From: Flavobacteriales bacterium
GTDB taxonomy: Bacteria; Bacteroidota; Bacteroidia; Flavobacteriales_F; PHOS-HE28
DNA: 64,000 nucleotides
Assembly: GCA_016716605.1 (NCBI GenBank)
Contig: JADJWA010000001.1
Location: 1,550,001-1,614,000, forward strand
Direction: 5' to 3'
Part shown: piece by piece, positions 42,744 through 51,226 of the stretch
Layout of the letters: each line of letters opens with the position of its first letter
Numbering within the stretch: position 1 is the stretch's first letter
Notes under the pieces: generated by a model
The model's input: the letters and a program-made list of their open reading frames with translations, nothing else
Told to the model about the DNA's origin: nothing
Databases searched by the model: none
Program-made: the position numbers and the translations under genes

Positions 42744-43460
42744 ATGCGCGCCATCCTCCTCGCGTCCATCATCTCTCTAATAGCAGCGGAAGCCTGCAGC
42801 CAGGAGCTGGTCACCATTCATGGCCAAGTGAGCTCAAGCTCCAACGACCGCGCCTATTACGACCTCATGATCGTGAACAAGCGCACCCGCAACGGGGCTT
42901 TCGGTAATCCCGACGGCAGCTTCATGGTGCAGGCGTTGCAGACCGATACGATCATGATCGGCTCCGTGGGCCACCGCACCGCCATGATCTGCATGCGCGA
43001 CAGCCTGCCCAAGCCGAGTTATCGGGTGGCCGTTCGCCTGCTGCCCATCCAGTACCAGCTCGCAGCTGTAGAGGTGCTCAGCCAGCGCACCCTGCAGCAG
43101 ATCCAGAAGGACATCGAGAAGCTCGGATACAAGGAGAGTGATTACCGCCTCAGCTCGGTGGATGCGCTGCAGAGCCCGATTACCTTCCTCTACCAGGAGT
43201 TCAGCCGCCGCGAGCGCAGCAAGCGCCTGGTGGCGCAGATGCGCAACGAGGACCGCAAGCGCGCATTGCTCCGTGAGCTGCTGCAGCAATACGTCGAGTA
43301 CGACATCATCAACCTAAGCGATGATTCCTTCGACGACTTCATCGATTTCTGCGCCGTGCCCGATGAGGTGATCAAGGGCCTCACGCAGTACGAGTTCCTG
43401 CTCTTCGTGAAGAAGAAGTACGAGCTGTACGGCAGCCTCGGCCCCACCCGCAGGCATTAG
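42744..43460 (+). CDS. Exported protein with carboxypeptidase-regulatory-like domain
   Basis: A 238-residue exported protein of unknown function. The signal peptide is MRAILLASIISLIAAEACSQ. Residues 22-110 look like a carboxypeptidase D regulatory-like (Ig-type) domain, with TIHGQVSSSSNDRAYYDLMI, GAFGNPDGSFMV and MIGSVGHRTAMICM. The remainder is helical and charged (LQQIQKDIEKLGYKESDYRL, RERSKRLVAQMRNEDRKR, FDDFIDFCAVPDEVIKGL). The next gene begins two bases after its stop, so the two form a small operon that may share a role. The longer frame starting near 42570 would run through the RNase P RNA and is not used. Confidence 0.75.
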   Translation: MRAILLASIISLIAAEACSQELVTIHGQVSSSSNDRAYYDLMIVNKRTRNGAFGNPDGSFMVQALQTDTIMIGSVGHRTAMICMRDSLPKPSYRVAVRLLPIQYQLAAVEVLSQRTLQQIQKDIEKLGYKESDYRLSSVDALQSPITFLYQEFSRRERSKRLVAQMRNEDRKRALLRELLQQYVEYDIINLSDDSFDDFIDFCAVPDEVIKGLTQYEFLLFVKKKYELYGSLGPTRRH

Positions 43461-43462
43461 CG

Positions 43463-44410
43463 ATGCGCTCCTTCCGGTTTCAGCTTTCTGCCTTCTTGAT
43501 TCAGCTTTCTGCCTTCCACTTCCCCTTTTCAGGAATTTCCCAGCCCGACACCCTCCTCCAGCGCATCACGCTCGACGAGGTCGTGATCTCCGCGCAGGCA
43601 CAGGGCTTCGATGTGGAGGCCTTCGTGCACCGTGTGCGCTCCGACAGCAGCTTCCACAAGGCCTTCCTGAACACGCGCTATCATCCGCACACGCTGCGCA
43701 GCGAGGCGCGGGTGCGCCGCAAGGACGAGCGGGAGTCCGCAGCGCTCTTCCGCAGGGCGCGATTGGTGCGTGACGGCCGTGGCGCAGAGCAGGTGATCGA
43801 TTCATTGAGCGAGACCGGCAGGCTCCGAGATCGCAAGGGGCGCTTCCGCTACCTCACCATCGAGATGTACGATGAAGTCTTCTTCCCGAAGGGCAGCTTC
43901 ACCGCCGATAACACCGTGGCAGGGCGCGAGCTCGTTGTGGAGCGCGGCAGCCGCTTCGAGAAGTACAAGGGCGAACTGAAGAAATTCATGTTCGACCCCG
44001 GCACCGAGATAGCCAGCGTGCCCTTCATCGGCAGGAAGCTCGCGCTCTTCAGCCCTGAAATGGCGCCGCTCTACGATTTCCGCATCTGGAGCGACACCCG
44101 CGGCGACCGCCCCTGCTGGGTGTTCAGTGCGGCGGCCAAGCCCGAGCACCGCGATGGCAAGACCGTGATCAAGACCATGGACACCTGGTTCGACCAGGAC
44201 ACATTCGATGTCCTGGCGCGCAGCTACCGGATCGCGCACGCCTCCGTATTCCTCGACTTCGACATCACCATCAGCGTGCGCAACATCCGTATCGGCGATG
44301 CGCTCGTGCCCGTGCGCGTCCACTACGATGGCGACTGGGACATCCCCTTCGAGCAGCGTGAGCTGGTGCGGTTCTGGATCGAGTACAGCGACTGGAGGAC
44401 CGAGCCCTGA
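43463..44410 (+). CDS. Exported protein of unknown function, second gene of the pair
   Basis: A 315-residue exported protein. The first 28 residues contain a duplicated hydrophobic unit, FQLSAFLI then QLSAFHFPF, encoded by two 17-base copies of TTCAGCTTTCTGCCTTC (43479-43495 and 43500-43516). This functions as a signal peptide but is repetitive. The mature part has LDEVVISAQAQGFDVEAFVH, YRFRLLTIE-like strands and several Arg/Glu-rich segments (ARVRRKDERESAALFRRARL). The C-terminal third is beta-rich (DTWFDQDTFDVLARSYRIA, IRIGDALVPVRVHYDGDWDI). I do not recognise the family. It is cotranscribed with the gene before it. Confidence 0.7.
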   Translation: MRSFRFQLSAFLIQLSAFHFPFSGISQPDTLLQRITLDEVVISAQAQGFDVEAFVHRVRSDSSFHKAFLNTRYHPHTLRSEARVRRKDERESAALFRRARLVRDGRGAEQVIDSLSETGRLRDRKGRFRYLTIEMYDEVFFPKGSFTADNTVAGRELVVERGSRFEKYKGELKKFMFDPGTEIASVPFIGRKLALFSPEMAPLYDFRIWSDTRGDRPCWVFSAAAKPEHRDGKTVIKTMDTWFDQDTFDVLARSYRIAHASVFLDFDITISVRNIRIGDALVPVRVHYDGDWDIPFEQRELVRFWIEYSDWRTEP

Positions 44411-44418
44411 ATAGGCGC

Positions 44419-45369
44419 TCAGTGCTTTCCTTGGGCAGCCAGCCAGCGCTCCGCATCCAAGGCCGCCATGCAGCCGCTGCCCGCACTGGTCACTGCCTGG
44501 CGGTAAACCTTGTCGGCGCAATCACCCGCGACGAATACGCCGGGCACCTTGGTGCTGGTGCGGTCTGGGTCGTGCTTCAGGTATCCGGCCTCATCCATTT
44601 CGAGCTGGCCCTTGAAGATCTCTGTGGCAGGGGTATGGCCGATGGCGATGAAGAGGCCCGTGACATCGAGCTTGCGCTCTTCGCCGGTCGCGTTGTTGAT
44701 CGCCAGCACGCCTTCAACCGCATGCGCGCCCAGGACATCCTTCACTTCTGTGTTGAACAGCACCTCGATGTTCGGCGTGCTCTCCACGCGGTGCACCATC
44801 GCCTTGCTGGCCTTGAAGTGATCCTTGCGCACGAGCATGTACACCTTGGGGCAGAGCTTGGCGAGGTAGGTGGCCTCCTCGCACGCGCTATCGCCGGCGC
44901 CCACGAGCACCACGTTCTGGCCACGGTAGAAGAAGCCATCGCACACAGCGCAAGCCGTTACCCCGCCACCGATGTCGCGCAGGCGGATCTCATTGGGCAG
45001 CCCTAGCCACTTCGCGCTGGCGCCGGTGCTGATGATCACCGCATCGGCATGGATCTCCTCCTTCTCATCCACCCAGACCTTGTGCACAGGGCCGCTGAAA
45101 TCGACCCTGGTCACCCACCCGTTGCGGATGCGCGTTTCGAAGCGCAGGGCTTGCTGCTTCAGGTCTTCCATCATATCCGGGCCGGTACGCCCTTTGGGGT
45201 AGCCGGGGTAGTTGTCCACCTCCGTGGTCTGCGTGAGCTGGCCGCCGGGCAGCGGGCCTTCGATCATCAACGGCTTCAGGTCTGCGCGTGCGGCGTAGAT
45301 GGCTGCGGAATAACCGGCGGGCCCTGATCCAATGATCAGGCAATGGACGTGCTCAGGCGAGGTGCTCAT
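44419..45369 (-). CDS. trxB: Thioredoxin reductase
   Basis: A 316-residue FAD/NADPH enzyme that reduces thioredoxin in the cytoplasm. The FAD-binding motif is IIGSGPAGYSAAIYAARADL (residues 12-31). The redox motif is ACAVCDGFFYRGQNVVLVGAG with CAVCD at about 139-143, and the NADPH motif follows in VVLVGAGDSACEEATYL. The C-terminal FAD motif is GVFVAGDCADKVYRQAVTSA. All match low-molecular-weight bacterial TrxB. A TAGATTTG box lies ten bases upstream of the ATG. The thioredoxin-like T9SS protein near 52 kb is a separate, extracytoplasmic protein. Confidence 0.96.
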   Translation of the reverse strand: MSTSPEHVHCLIIGSGPAGYSAAIYAARADLKPLMIEGPLPGGQLTQTTEVDNYPGYPKGRTGPDMMEDLKQQALRFETRIRNGWVTRVDFSGPVHKVWVDEKEEIHADAVIISTGASAKWLGLPNEIRLRDIGGGVTACAVCDGFFYRGQNVVLVGAGDSACEEATYLAKLCPKVYMLVRKDHFKASKAMVHRVESTPNIEVLFNTEVKDVLGAHAVEGVLAINNATGEERKLDVTGLFIAIGHTPATEIFKGQLEMDEAGYLKHDPDRTSTKVPGVFVAGDCADKVYRQAVTSAGSGCMAALDAERWLAAQGKH

Positions 45370-45379
45370 GTTGGGGCGG

Positions 45380-45387
45380 CAAATCTA
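45380..45387 (-). promoter_or_regulatory. -7 box of trxB
   Basis: TAGATTTG on the minus strand, an exact consensus match ten bases before the ATG. Confidence 0.55.
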
Positions 45388-45420
45388 GCTGCGGCCGCCA
45401 GCGCCCGGATGTGATGTCCG

Positions 45421-46404
45421 TCAAGGCTGGCACACTACGGTGCGGAAGCGCGGCGCGTAGCCGGCCCACACGCCCAGACCGCCATTGATGTTGCTGCGGA
45501 TGTTGGACGGGTTGCTGAACACATCGCCTTGGGAGGAGGCGTTGTTGTAGTAGGAGTCGAAGAAGCGGAACTCCTTGAGCCCGATGCTCGCGAACTTCAC
45601 CACCACGGTATCGCCGCGCTTGAAGTAGCCGCGCTCCTCGTTGAGGTCGTCGTCGGCCGCGCTGTACGGCTCGTTGCCGCGGTTATAGGCGAAGTCGAAC
45701 GCGAGCCCATTGATGTAGCGGTCCTCGAAGACGCTGAAGACGGGCGCTATGAAGCGGGAATCCTTCGGCTCGCCATCTTCGCCTGCATTGATCCGCTGCG
45801 CCCACCAGCGGTAGGCGTTGCCTGCGGTATCGGGATCGCTGAGGCGCGCCCAGATGAAGCCGAGCGAATCGTCGTTGGGCTGTTGGTTGGCCAGCTTGAA
45901 CCAGGTGCTGTCAAGCGCCACGCCCTGCGGGATGGTGGTGCTGCTGGTGAGCTCTTTCCCTTCCGTGAGCACGCGCAGCTGATAGGTCCTCCCTTCTTCT
46001 CCAAGCAGCTCATTGTTCAGGAAGGTCCAGGCGCAGATGCTCGCAGCGCGGAGCAGATCCGCGCTCACCCCGGTCTGCGCGGCCACCTCATCGATGAGCG
46101 AGTCGGGGATCAGGTCGCTGCAGAGGCGCGTGAGGGCGTAGGTGCTGTCGCCGTCGTTCACGGTGACCACGGCATCGCTGATATAGGTGCCTGCGATGCT
46201 GGCCACGCTGGTGGGCGCGAAGAAGCTCTGGGTGCGCGTAAGGAAGACGATGGGCGGCTGGCCCGTCTCGATGCTGCCTTCCACCACCACCTTCGCTTCG
46301 GTCTCGGGGAGGTCCACGGTGATCTCTTTGTCGCAGCCCGCTACGAGAAGGCCCATCGCACCGATCAGGAGCGATTGCCTGGCCGTCAGAATTTGAAGTT
46401 CCAT
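45421..46404 (-). CDS. DUF4249 family outer-membrane-associated lipoprotein
   Basis: A 327-residue protein of the DUF4249 type, usually encoded next to a TonB-dependent receptor in Bacteroidota. The N-terminus has a hydrophobic segment ending in the lipobox LLVAGC, so it is probably a lipoprotein. Mature features include VVVEGSIETGQPPIVFLTRT, EEGRTYQLRVLTEGKELTSS and FFDSYYNNASSQGDVFSNPS, which are common in the family. Its start overlaps the end of the receptor gene by 19 bases, so they are cotranscribed. A substrate-binding or receptor-capping role is expected by analogy with SusD-like partners, but DUF4249 is not SusD. Confidence 0.82.
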   Translation of the reverse strand: MELQILTARQSLLIGAMGLLVAGCDKEITVDLPETEAKVVVEGSIETGQPPIVFLTRTQSFFAPTSVASIAGTYISDAVVTVNDGDSTYALTRLCSDLIPDSLIDEVAAQTGVSADLLRAASICAWTFLNNELLGEEGRTYQLRVLTEGKELTSSTTIPQGVALDSTWFKLANQQPNDDSLGFIWARLSDPDTAGNAYRWWAQRINAGEDGEPKDSRFIAPVFSVFEDRYINGLAFDFAYNRGNEPYSAADDDLNEERGYFKRGDTVVVKFASIGLKEFRFFDSYYNNASSQGDVFSNPSNIRSNINGGLGVWAGYAPRFRTVVCQP

Positions 46405-48794
46405 GTGATGGAGGGAAGTATGGAGAAGAGCGACACTTGCTTGGCCACCACTTGGAAGCTGCCATCGCTGGGGTTGCCTGCGGTGTCGAAGTAGATGAAG
46501 TAGGGGTTCTGACGGTTGTAGGCGTTATAGACCCCGAAGCTCCAGCTGCTCACGAGTTTCTTCGGGATCAATTTGGTCTCGCCCGTTGCGGGGTCCTTCA
46601 CCTCGCGGGTCTCGCGGCCGTTGAGCGTGGCGCTGAGGTCGAGTCGATGGAAGGCCGCCATGCGGTAGCCGTTGCGCTCGGTGTACTCGCTGACGAGCTG
46701 GCCTTCCACGAAGTAGCGGTTCACGGGGATCGTCACGGCTTGGCCCGTGGCGTAAACGAAGGCGCCGCCGAAGGTCCAACGCTTGTTGCGCTCGTAGGTG
46801 GCCACGATGCTCAGGTCATGCCGGCGGTCCCAGCGGCTGGGGAACTCATCGCCGTTGTTGATGTCCGGGAAGCTACGCATGGTGCGGCTCCACGTGTAGC
46901 CCAGCCAGCCCGTGAGCTTGCCGGTGCGCTTCTTCACGAAGAGCTCCGCGCCGTAGCTGTAGCCCTTGCCGAAGACGAGTTGCTGATCGTAGTTGGTGTT
47001 GCCGTTGTCCTGCGGGCTTGCGCCATCGGCGTATTCGATCAGGTTCTTGAAGTCCTTATAATAGCCTTCCACCGAGGCCTCGATCAGGTCGTCGAGGAAA
47101 TTGCGGAAGTAACCGGCCGCGTATTGGGTGCCGATCTGCGGTTTCACGCGCGTGCTGCTGGGTATCCACACATCGGTGGGCAGCGCGGTGCTGCTGAAGC
47201 TGGCCAGGTGAACGTATTGCTGGCCCTGGTTGAAGGAAGCCTTGATGCTGCTGGTGCGGCCGGTGCGGTAACGCAGGCTGATGCGCGGCTCCAGGGCTTG
47301 GTAGGTACGGATGGGGGTGCCCGGCGCGATCTCTTCCTTGCCGATCGAACGGCCGCGCTCGTCAACGATGTACCGGGTGTAGGGTCCCACGTGATCGAAT
47401 CGGCTGAAGCGCAGGCCCAGATTGATGCGCAGCGCGTCGGTGAGGTCGATCTCATCGAGGGCGTACACGGCGCTCTCATGCGCGTGCAGCTTGGGCGGCG
47501 TATCGATGTTGAACTGCGTTTCGCCGCTGCTCACATCCACCGTGCTTGTGGTGTACACATGGTAGATGTACTGCGCACCGTACTTGAGGCGGTGCCGGCC
47601 GTTGGGGTAGTGGCCCAGGTCGGCCTTCAGCCCGTAGTCCTTGATGCCGCTGAAGAGCTTGAATCGGAACTGGTCCTGCGAGGCGTCGAAGAGGAAGCTG
47701 TAGTCGCTGAAGGTGGCGGTGGTGTTCAGGAAGAGCTTGGGGCCGAAGACGTGGTTCCACCGTGCGCTGAAGGTGCTGTTGCCCCAGGGGATGCGGAAGC
47801 CGGGCCCGCCGGATCCGCCGTTCTGAAGCGAGAACACATCGCGCCCGAAGTAGCCGCTCACGAACAGGCGGTCCTTGTCGCTGAAGGTGTAATTGGCCTT
47901 GGCATTCAGGTCGTAGAAGTAATAGCCGCTGCCCGCGAAGGGGCTGCTCTCGTTGATGAAGGGCTTGGTGAGCACATCGATGTAGGTGCGGCGCCCGCTG
48001 ATGATGAAGGCGCTCTTGTCCTTTACGATGGGGCCTTCGAACGTGAGGCGGCTGGCGATCAGCCCGATGCCGCCCTGCGCATGGAAGCTCTTCTCGTTGC
48101 CTTCCTTCATGTTGATGTCGAGCACCGAGGAGATGCGCCCGCCGTAGTTCGCGGGCATGCCGCCCTTGATCAGCTCGATGTTCTTCACGGCATCGGCATT
48201 GAACACGCTGAAGAAGCCGAAGAGGTGGCTGGCGTTATACACCGTGGCGTTGTCGAGCAGTATCAGGTTCTGGTCAGGGCCGCCGCCGCGCACGTAGAAG
48301 CCGCTGTTGCCCTCGCCGTTGTTCTGCACGCCGGGCAGGAACTGGATCGTCTTCAGGATGTCCACCTCGCCGAGCAGCGCGGGAAGCGTTTGCAAGCGCT
48401 GAACGTCGAGGTCAACCGTGCCCATGCGCGTGTCCTCGGTATTCTCCTGCTTCCGCTCGCCCACGATCTCCACTTCCTCTGCGAGGATGGCCTTGGGCCG
48501 CGCCTCGATGTTCAGCTTCAGGTCAGCTGCTGCCGTCACGCTCTTCACGAAATCGTCGTAGCCGATGTAGCTCATGGCCACGGTGTGCGTCCCAGGCGTA
48601 ACGTTCAGCACGTAGTAGCCATAGACATTCGTTGAGGTGCCCCGCATGGTCTCCTTCACGAACACGTTGGCGCCGATCAGCGCTTCGCCGCTGGTGGCAT
48701 CCTTCACGAAGCCGCTGATTGTGACCTGCTTCTGGGCATTTAGGAATGCAGGGAACAGCAGGACAAGGCCCGCGAGGATATGTCGCATCGTCAT
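46386..48794 (-). CDS. TonB-dependent outer-membrane receptor
   Basis: A TonB-dependent transporter of about 802 residues. The signal peptide is MRHILAGLVLLFPAFLNAQ. A carboxypeptidase-regulatory-like domain follows (QVTISGFVKDATSGEALIGA, residues 22-100). The plug has PALLGEVDILKTIQFLPGVQ, GFYVRGGGPDQNLILLDNAT and AVKNIELIKGGMPANYGGRI. The barrel runs to the C-terminus and ends in the usual aromatic strand (SILPSITWNFKF). ATGs at 48794 and 48788 are both possible starts. The longer open frame from 48872 lies upstream of a TAGTTTTG box at 48806-48813 and is therefore unlikely. The DUF4249 gene follows with an overlap. The transported ligand is unknown. Confidence 0.88.
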   Translation of the reverse strand: MTMRHILAGLVLLFPAFLNAQKQVTISGFVKDATSGEALIGANVFVKETMRGTSTNVYGYYVLNVTPGTHTVAMSYIGYDDFVKSVTAAADLKLNIEARPKAILAEEVEIVGERKQENTEDTRMGTVDLDVQRLQTLPALLGEVDILKTIQFLPGVQNNGEGNSGFYVRGGGPDQNLILLDNATVYNASHLFGFFSVFNADAVKNIELIKGGMPANYGGRISSVLDINMKEGNEKSFHAQGGIGLIASRLTFEGPIVKDKSAFIISGRRTYIDVLTKPFINESSPFAGSGYYFYDLNAKANYTFSDKDRLFVSGYFGRDVFSLQNGGSGGPGFRIPWGNSTFSARWNHVFGPKLFLNTTATFSDYSFLFDASQDQFRFKLFSGIKDYGLKADLGHYPNGRHRLKYGAQYIYHVYTTSTVDVSSGETQFNIDTPPKLHAHESAVYALDEIDLTDALRINLGLRFSRFDHVGPYTRYIVDERGRSIGKEEIAPGTPIRTYQALEPRISLRYRTGRTSSIKASFNQGQQYVHLASFSSTALPTDVWIPSSTRVKPQIGTQYAAGYFRNFLDDLIEASVEGYYKDFKNLIEYADGASPQDNGNTNYDQQLVFGKGYSYGAELFVKKRTGKLTGWLGYTWSRTMRSFPDINNGDEFPSRWDRRHDLSIVATYERNKRWTFGGAFVYATGQAVTIPVNRYFVEGQLVSEYTERNGYRMAAFHRLDLSATLNGRETREVKDPATGETKLIPKKLVSSWSFGVYNAYNRQNPYFIYFDTAGNPSDGSFQVVAKQVSLFSILPSITWNFKF

Positions 48795-48805
48795 GATGAG
48801 GGCGG

Positions 48806-48813
48806 CAAAACTA
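48806..48813 (-). promoter_or_regulatory. -7 box of the TonB-dependent receptor gene
   Basis: TAGTTTTG on the minus strand, an exact TAnnTTTG match, 11 bases upstream of the ATG at 48794. Confidence 0.5.
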
Positions 48814-49089
48814 CCTGCGGCGGGTGGGCGCGCCCACCCATTGGTCCCAAGCGGATGCCGCCCGTCAAACACGGTGCCCGCGGACTTGTTCGCATTGAAC
48901 GTGGAGTTTACCCGGGCTTAGCGCAGCAGTGCCGGAACGCATCTGGCTCCTGCGCTCGCTTTCTATTGCGGAAGTGCATGCGGTGCCACGCACAAGGGGC
49001 GCTCGCGATTGCAGTAGATCCGATCCAAGGCTGGTAGCTATCCGCGATGGCTCGATGCGGTGAAGGCCCTTTGGGCGTTGGGCCCTGCC

Positions 49090-49119
49090 TTTGCGGGCTG
49101 TTGTGCTTTGCTACATTCG
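49090..49119 (+). promoter_or_regulatory. Promoter of tRNA-Pro
   Basis: TTTG (49090-49093), 18 bases, then TACATTCG (49112-49119) form a complete -33/-7 pair, nine bases ahead of the mature tRNA. Confidence 0.55.
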
Positions 49120-49128
49120 CGCCCTCTT

Positions 49129-49202
49129 CGGGGTGTAGCGCAGCCCGGTAGCGCACTTGCATGGGGTGCAAGTGGTCGCTGGTTCGAATCCAGTCACCCC
49201 GA
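49129..49202 (+). tRNA. tRNA-Pro (anticodon GGG)
   Basis: Acceptor stem CGGGGTG/CACCCCG with discriminator A. The anticodon stem CTTGC/GCAAG encloses loop ATGGGGT, and the T-arm contains GGTTCGAATCC. CCA is not encoded. A terminator follows. Confidence 0.94.
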
Positions 49203-49210
49203 CTGGTTGA

Positions 49211-49244
49211 AAGGCCCCCGGAATCGCCGGGGGCCTTCACTTTT
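49211..49244 (+). terminator. Rho-independent terminator of tRNA-Pro
   Basis: AAGGCCCCCGG-AATCG-CCGGGGGCCTT is a perfect 11-bp stem, followed by CAC and four T. Confidence 0.8.
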
Positions 49245-49283
49245 GACTGGCCGTTTCGCCCTCCAATAATCGCTCAAGCTCGC

Positions 49284-51167
49284 ATGCGTCCTCGCTCCTT
49301 CGCTCCCTCCGCAGCCCTTCTCTTCATCATTGCCGGGTGTTCCAATGCGCCGGAGCCGAAGGATAATCAGCCCATCTTCACCATGGACCCCCACAGCCAC
49401 GCCCGTCCGCAGGAGGCGCGCATAACGCACCTCGACCTTGATATCAACGTGGATATGGGCGCTGAGGCCATCCGCGGAACCGCCACCTACACCATCGCCG
49501 CCGCCGCCGATGCCCAGGGCATCCTTTTCGATTCGGAGGGGCTGTTCATCGAGGGCGTCTCCGTTGATGGAAAGGCCGCGGCCTTCGCGCTGGGCGATAG
49601 CACCTTCCTGGGCCGCCCGCTGGAAGTGGAACTGACGCCCGGGGCGAAGCAAGTGGCGATCGCCTACCGCACCGGTCCCGGCGCGCGTGCCTTGCAATGG
49701 CTGAAGCCGCATCAGACCTCCGGCAAGAAGCAGCCCTTCCTCTTCACCCAGGGCCAGGCGATCCTCACGCGAACATGGATCCCGATCCAGGACAGCCCGG
49801 GCATCCGCTTCACCTACAACGCGCAAGTTCAGGTGGCGCAGGGCCTCATGGCCGTGATGAGCGCCGAGAATCCGACCGCGGTGAACGCCGATGGCGCGTA
49901 CCGCTTCCGCATGGAGCAACCGATCCCGGCCTACCTCATCGCGTTAGCCGTGGGCGATCTGGCCTTCGTGCCCATCGGCGAGCGAACCGGCGTGTACGCC
50001 GAGCCCGATGTGGTGCAGAAGGCCGCATGGGAATTCGCCGATATGGAGAAGATGCTGATCGCTGCCGAAGGGCTCTATGGCGCCTATCGCTGGGGCCGTT
50101 ACGACGTGATCGTGCTGCCGCCCAGTTTCCCATTCGGCGGCATGGAGAACCCCCGGCTCACGTTCGCCACGCCCACCATCCTCGCCGGAGATCGCTCGCT
50201 CACGGCTTTGGTGGCGCACGAGCTCGCGCATAGCTGGAGCGGCAATCTCGTGACCAACGCCACCTGGAACGACTTCTGGCTGAACGAGGGCTTCACCGTC
50301 TATTTCGAGAACCGCATCTGCGAGGCCGTTTACGGTGATGAATACGCGCGCATGCTGCAATTGCTCGGCCGTCAGGACCTGCACGCCACCATCGCCAAGC
50401 TTGAAGGCAAGGGCCAGCATGCCGATACGCATCTGCGCCTGCACCTCGAGGGCCGCGATCCCGACGAGGGCATGAACGATATCGCCTACGAGAAAGGGTT
50501 CGCATTGCTGCAGCTGCTCGAGGAGAAGGCCGGTCGCGACCGGTTCGACGCTTTCCTGCGCGGATATTTCGATGCGCATGCCTTCCGCAGCATGACCACC
50601 GACGACTTCACCGCCTACCTCCACGATCACCTGTTGAAGCCAAGCGGCATCGATCTGAATGTGGCGGAATGGATCGATGGCGCGGGTTTGCCGGCCAATG
50701 CCATTGAGCCGCAGAGCGACAGCTTCACGAAGGTGGAGGCGGAGATCGCGCGGTGGGTCGCTGGCACGCAAGCGGGGCAGATTGACGTGAAGGGCTGGAC
50801 CACCTTCCATTGGATGCATTTCCTGCGCCACCTGCCCGATGGACTGGACGAGCAGAAGATGAAGGAGCTTGATCAGGCCTTCATGTTCACGGCCAATGGG
50901 AACGCCGAAGTGCTCAGCGCCTGGCTCGAGCTCTGCATCCGCAACGATTATGATCCCGCCTTCGACCGCCTCGACCAATTCCTCACCACGGTGGGCCGCC
51001 GGAAATTCCTCATGCCGCTTTACGCCGAGTTGAACAAGAGCGAAAAGGGACGCCTCATGGCGCAGACCATCTACACCGCAGCCCGCAGCAATTATCACAG
51101 CGTGAGCGTGCGCAGCCTCGATGAGCTGCTGGCGTGGAAGGAGAACCGCCCAGCCGCGAGATTCTGA
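49284..51167 (+). CDS. M1 family metallo-aminopeptidase lipoprotein
   Basis: A 627-residue zinc aminopeptidase of the leukotriene-A4-hydrolase-like M1 family. The N-terminal MRPRSFAPSAALLFIIAGCS ends in a lipobox (IAGC), so it is an envelope lipoprotein. The GGMENP exopeptidase motif is near residue 285. The zinc site HELAHSWSGN is near 311-320, with the third ligand in WLNEGFTVYFE about 19 residues later. The C-terminal helical region (residues 430-620) matches the LTA4-hydrolase C-domain. The frame is open upstream through the tRNA, but the ATG at 49284 is the sensible start. It follows the tRNA-Pro terminator. Confidence 0.92.
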   Translation: MRPRSFAPSAALLFIIAGCSNAPEPKDNQPIFTMDPHSHARPQEARITHLDLDINVDMGAEAIRGTATYTIAAAADAQGILFDSEGLFIEGVSVDGKAAAFALGDSTFLGRPLEVELTPGAKQVAIAYRTGPGARALQWLKPHQTSGKKQPFLFTQGQAILTRTWIPIQDSPGIRFTYNAQVQVAQGLMAVMSAENPTAVNADGAYRFRMEQPIPAYLIALAVGDLAFVPIGERTGVYAEPDVVQKAAWEFADMEKMLIAAEGLYGAYRWGRYDVIVLPPSFPFGGMENPRLTFATPTILAGDRSLTALVAHELAHSWSGNLVTNATWNDFWLNEGFTVYFENRICEAVYGDEYARMLQLLGRQDLHATIAKLEGKGQHADTHLRLHLEGRDPDEGMNDIAYEKGFALLQLLEEKAGRDRFDAFLRGYFDAHAFRSMTTDDFTAYLHDHLLKPSGIDLNVAEWIDGAGLPANAIEPQSDSFTKVEAEIARWVAGTQAGQIDVKGWTTFHWMHFLRHLPDGLDEQKMKELDQAFMFTANGNAEVLSAWLELCIRNDYDPAFDRLDQFLTTVGRRKFLMPLYAELNKSEKGRLMAQTIYTAARSNYHSVSVRSLDELLAWKENRPAARF

Positions 51168-51180
51168 CCCGACCTGAAGC

Positions 51181-51209
51181 AGGAAGCCCCGGCATCACCG
51201 GGGCTTCCT
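51181..51209. terminator. Strong hairpin between convergent genes
   Basis: AGGAAGCCCCGG-CATCA-CCGGGGCTTCCT is a perfect 12-bp stem between the aminopeptidase stop and the end of the convergent thioredoxin-like gene. It has no T-run on either strand but could serve both transcripts. Confidence 0.55.
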
Positions 51210-51226
51210 GTGGATTGAGCCATGAT

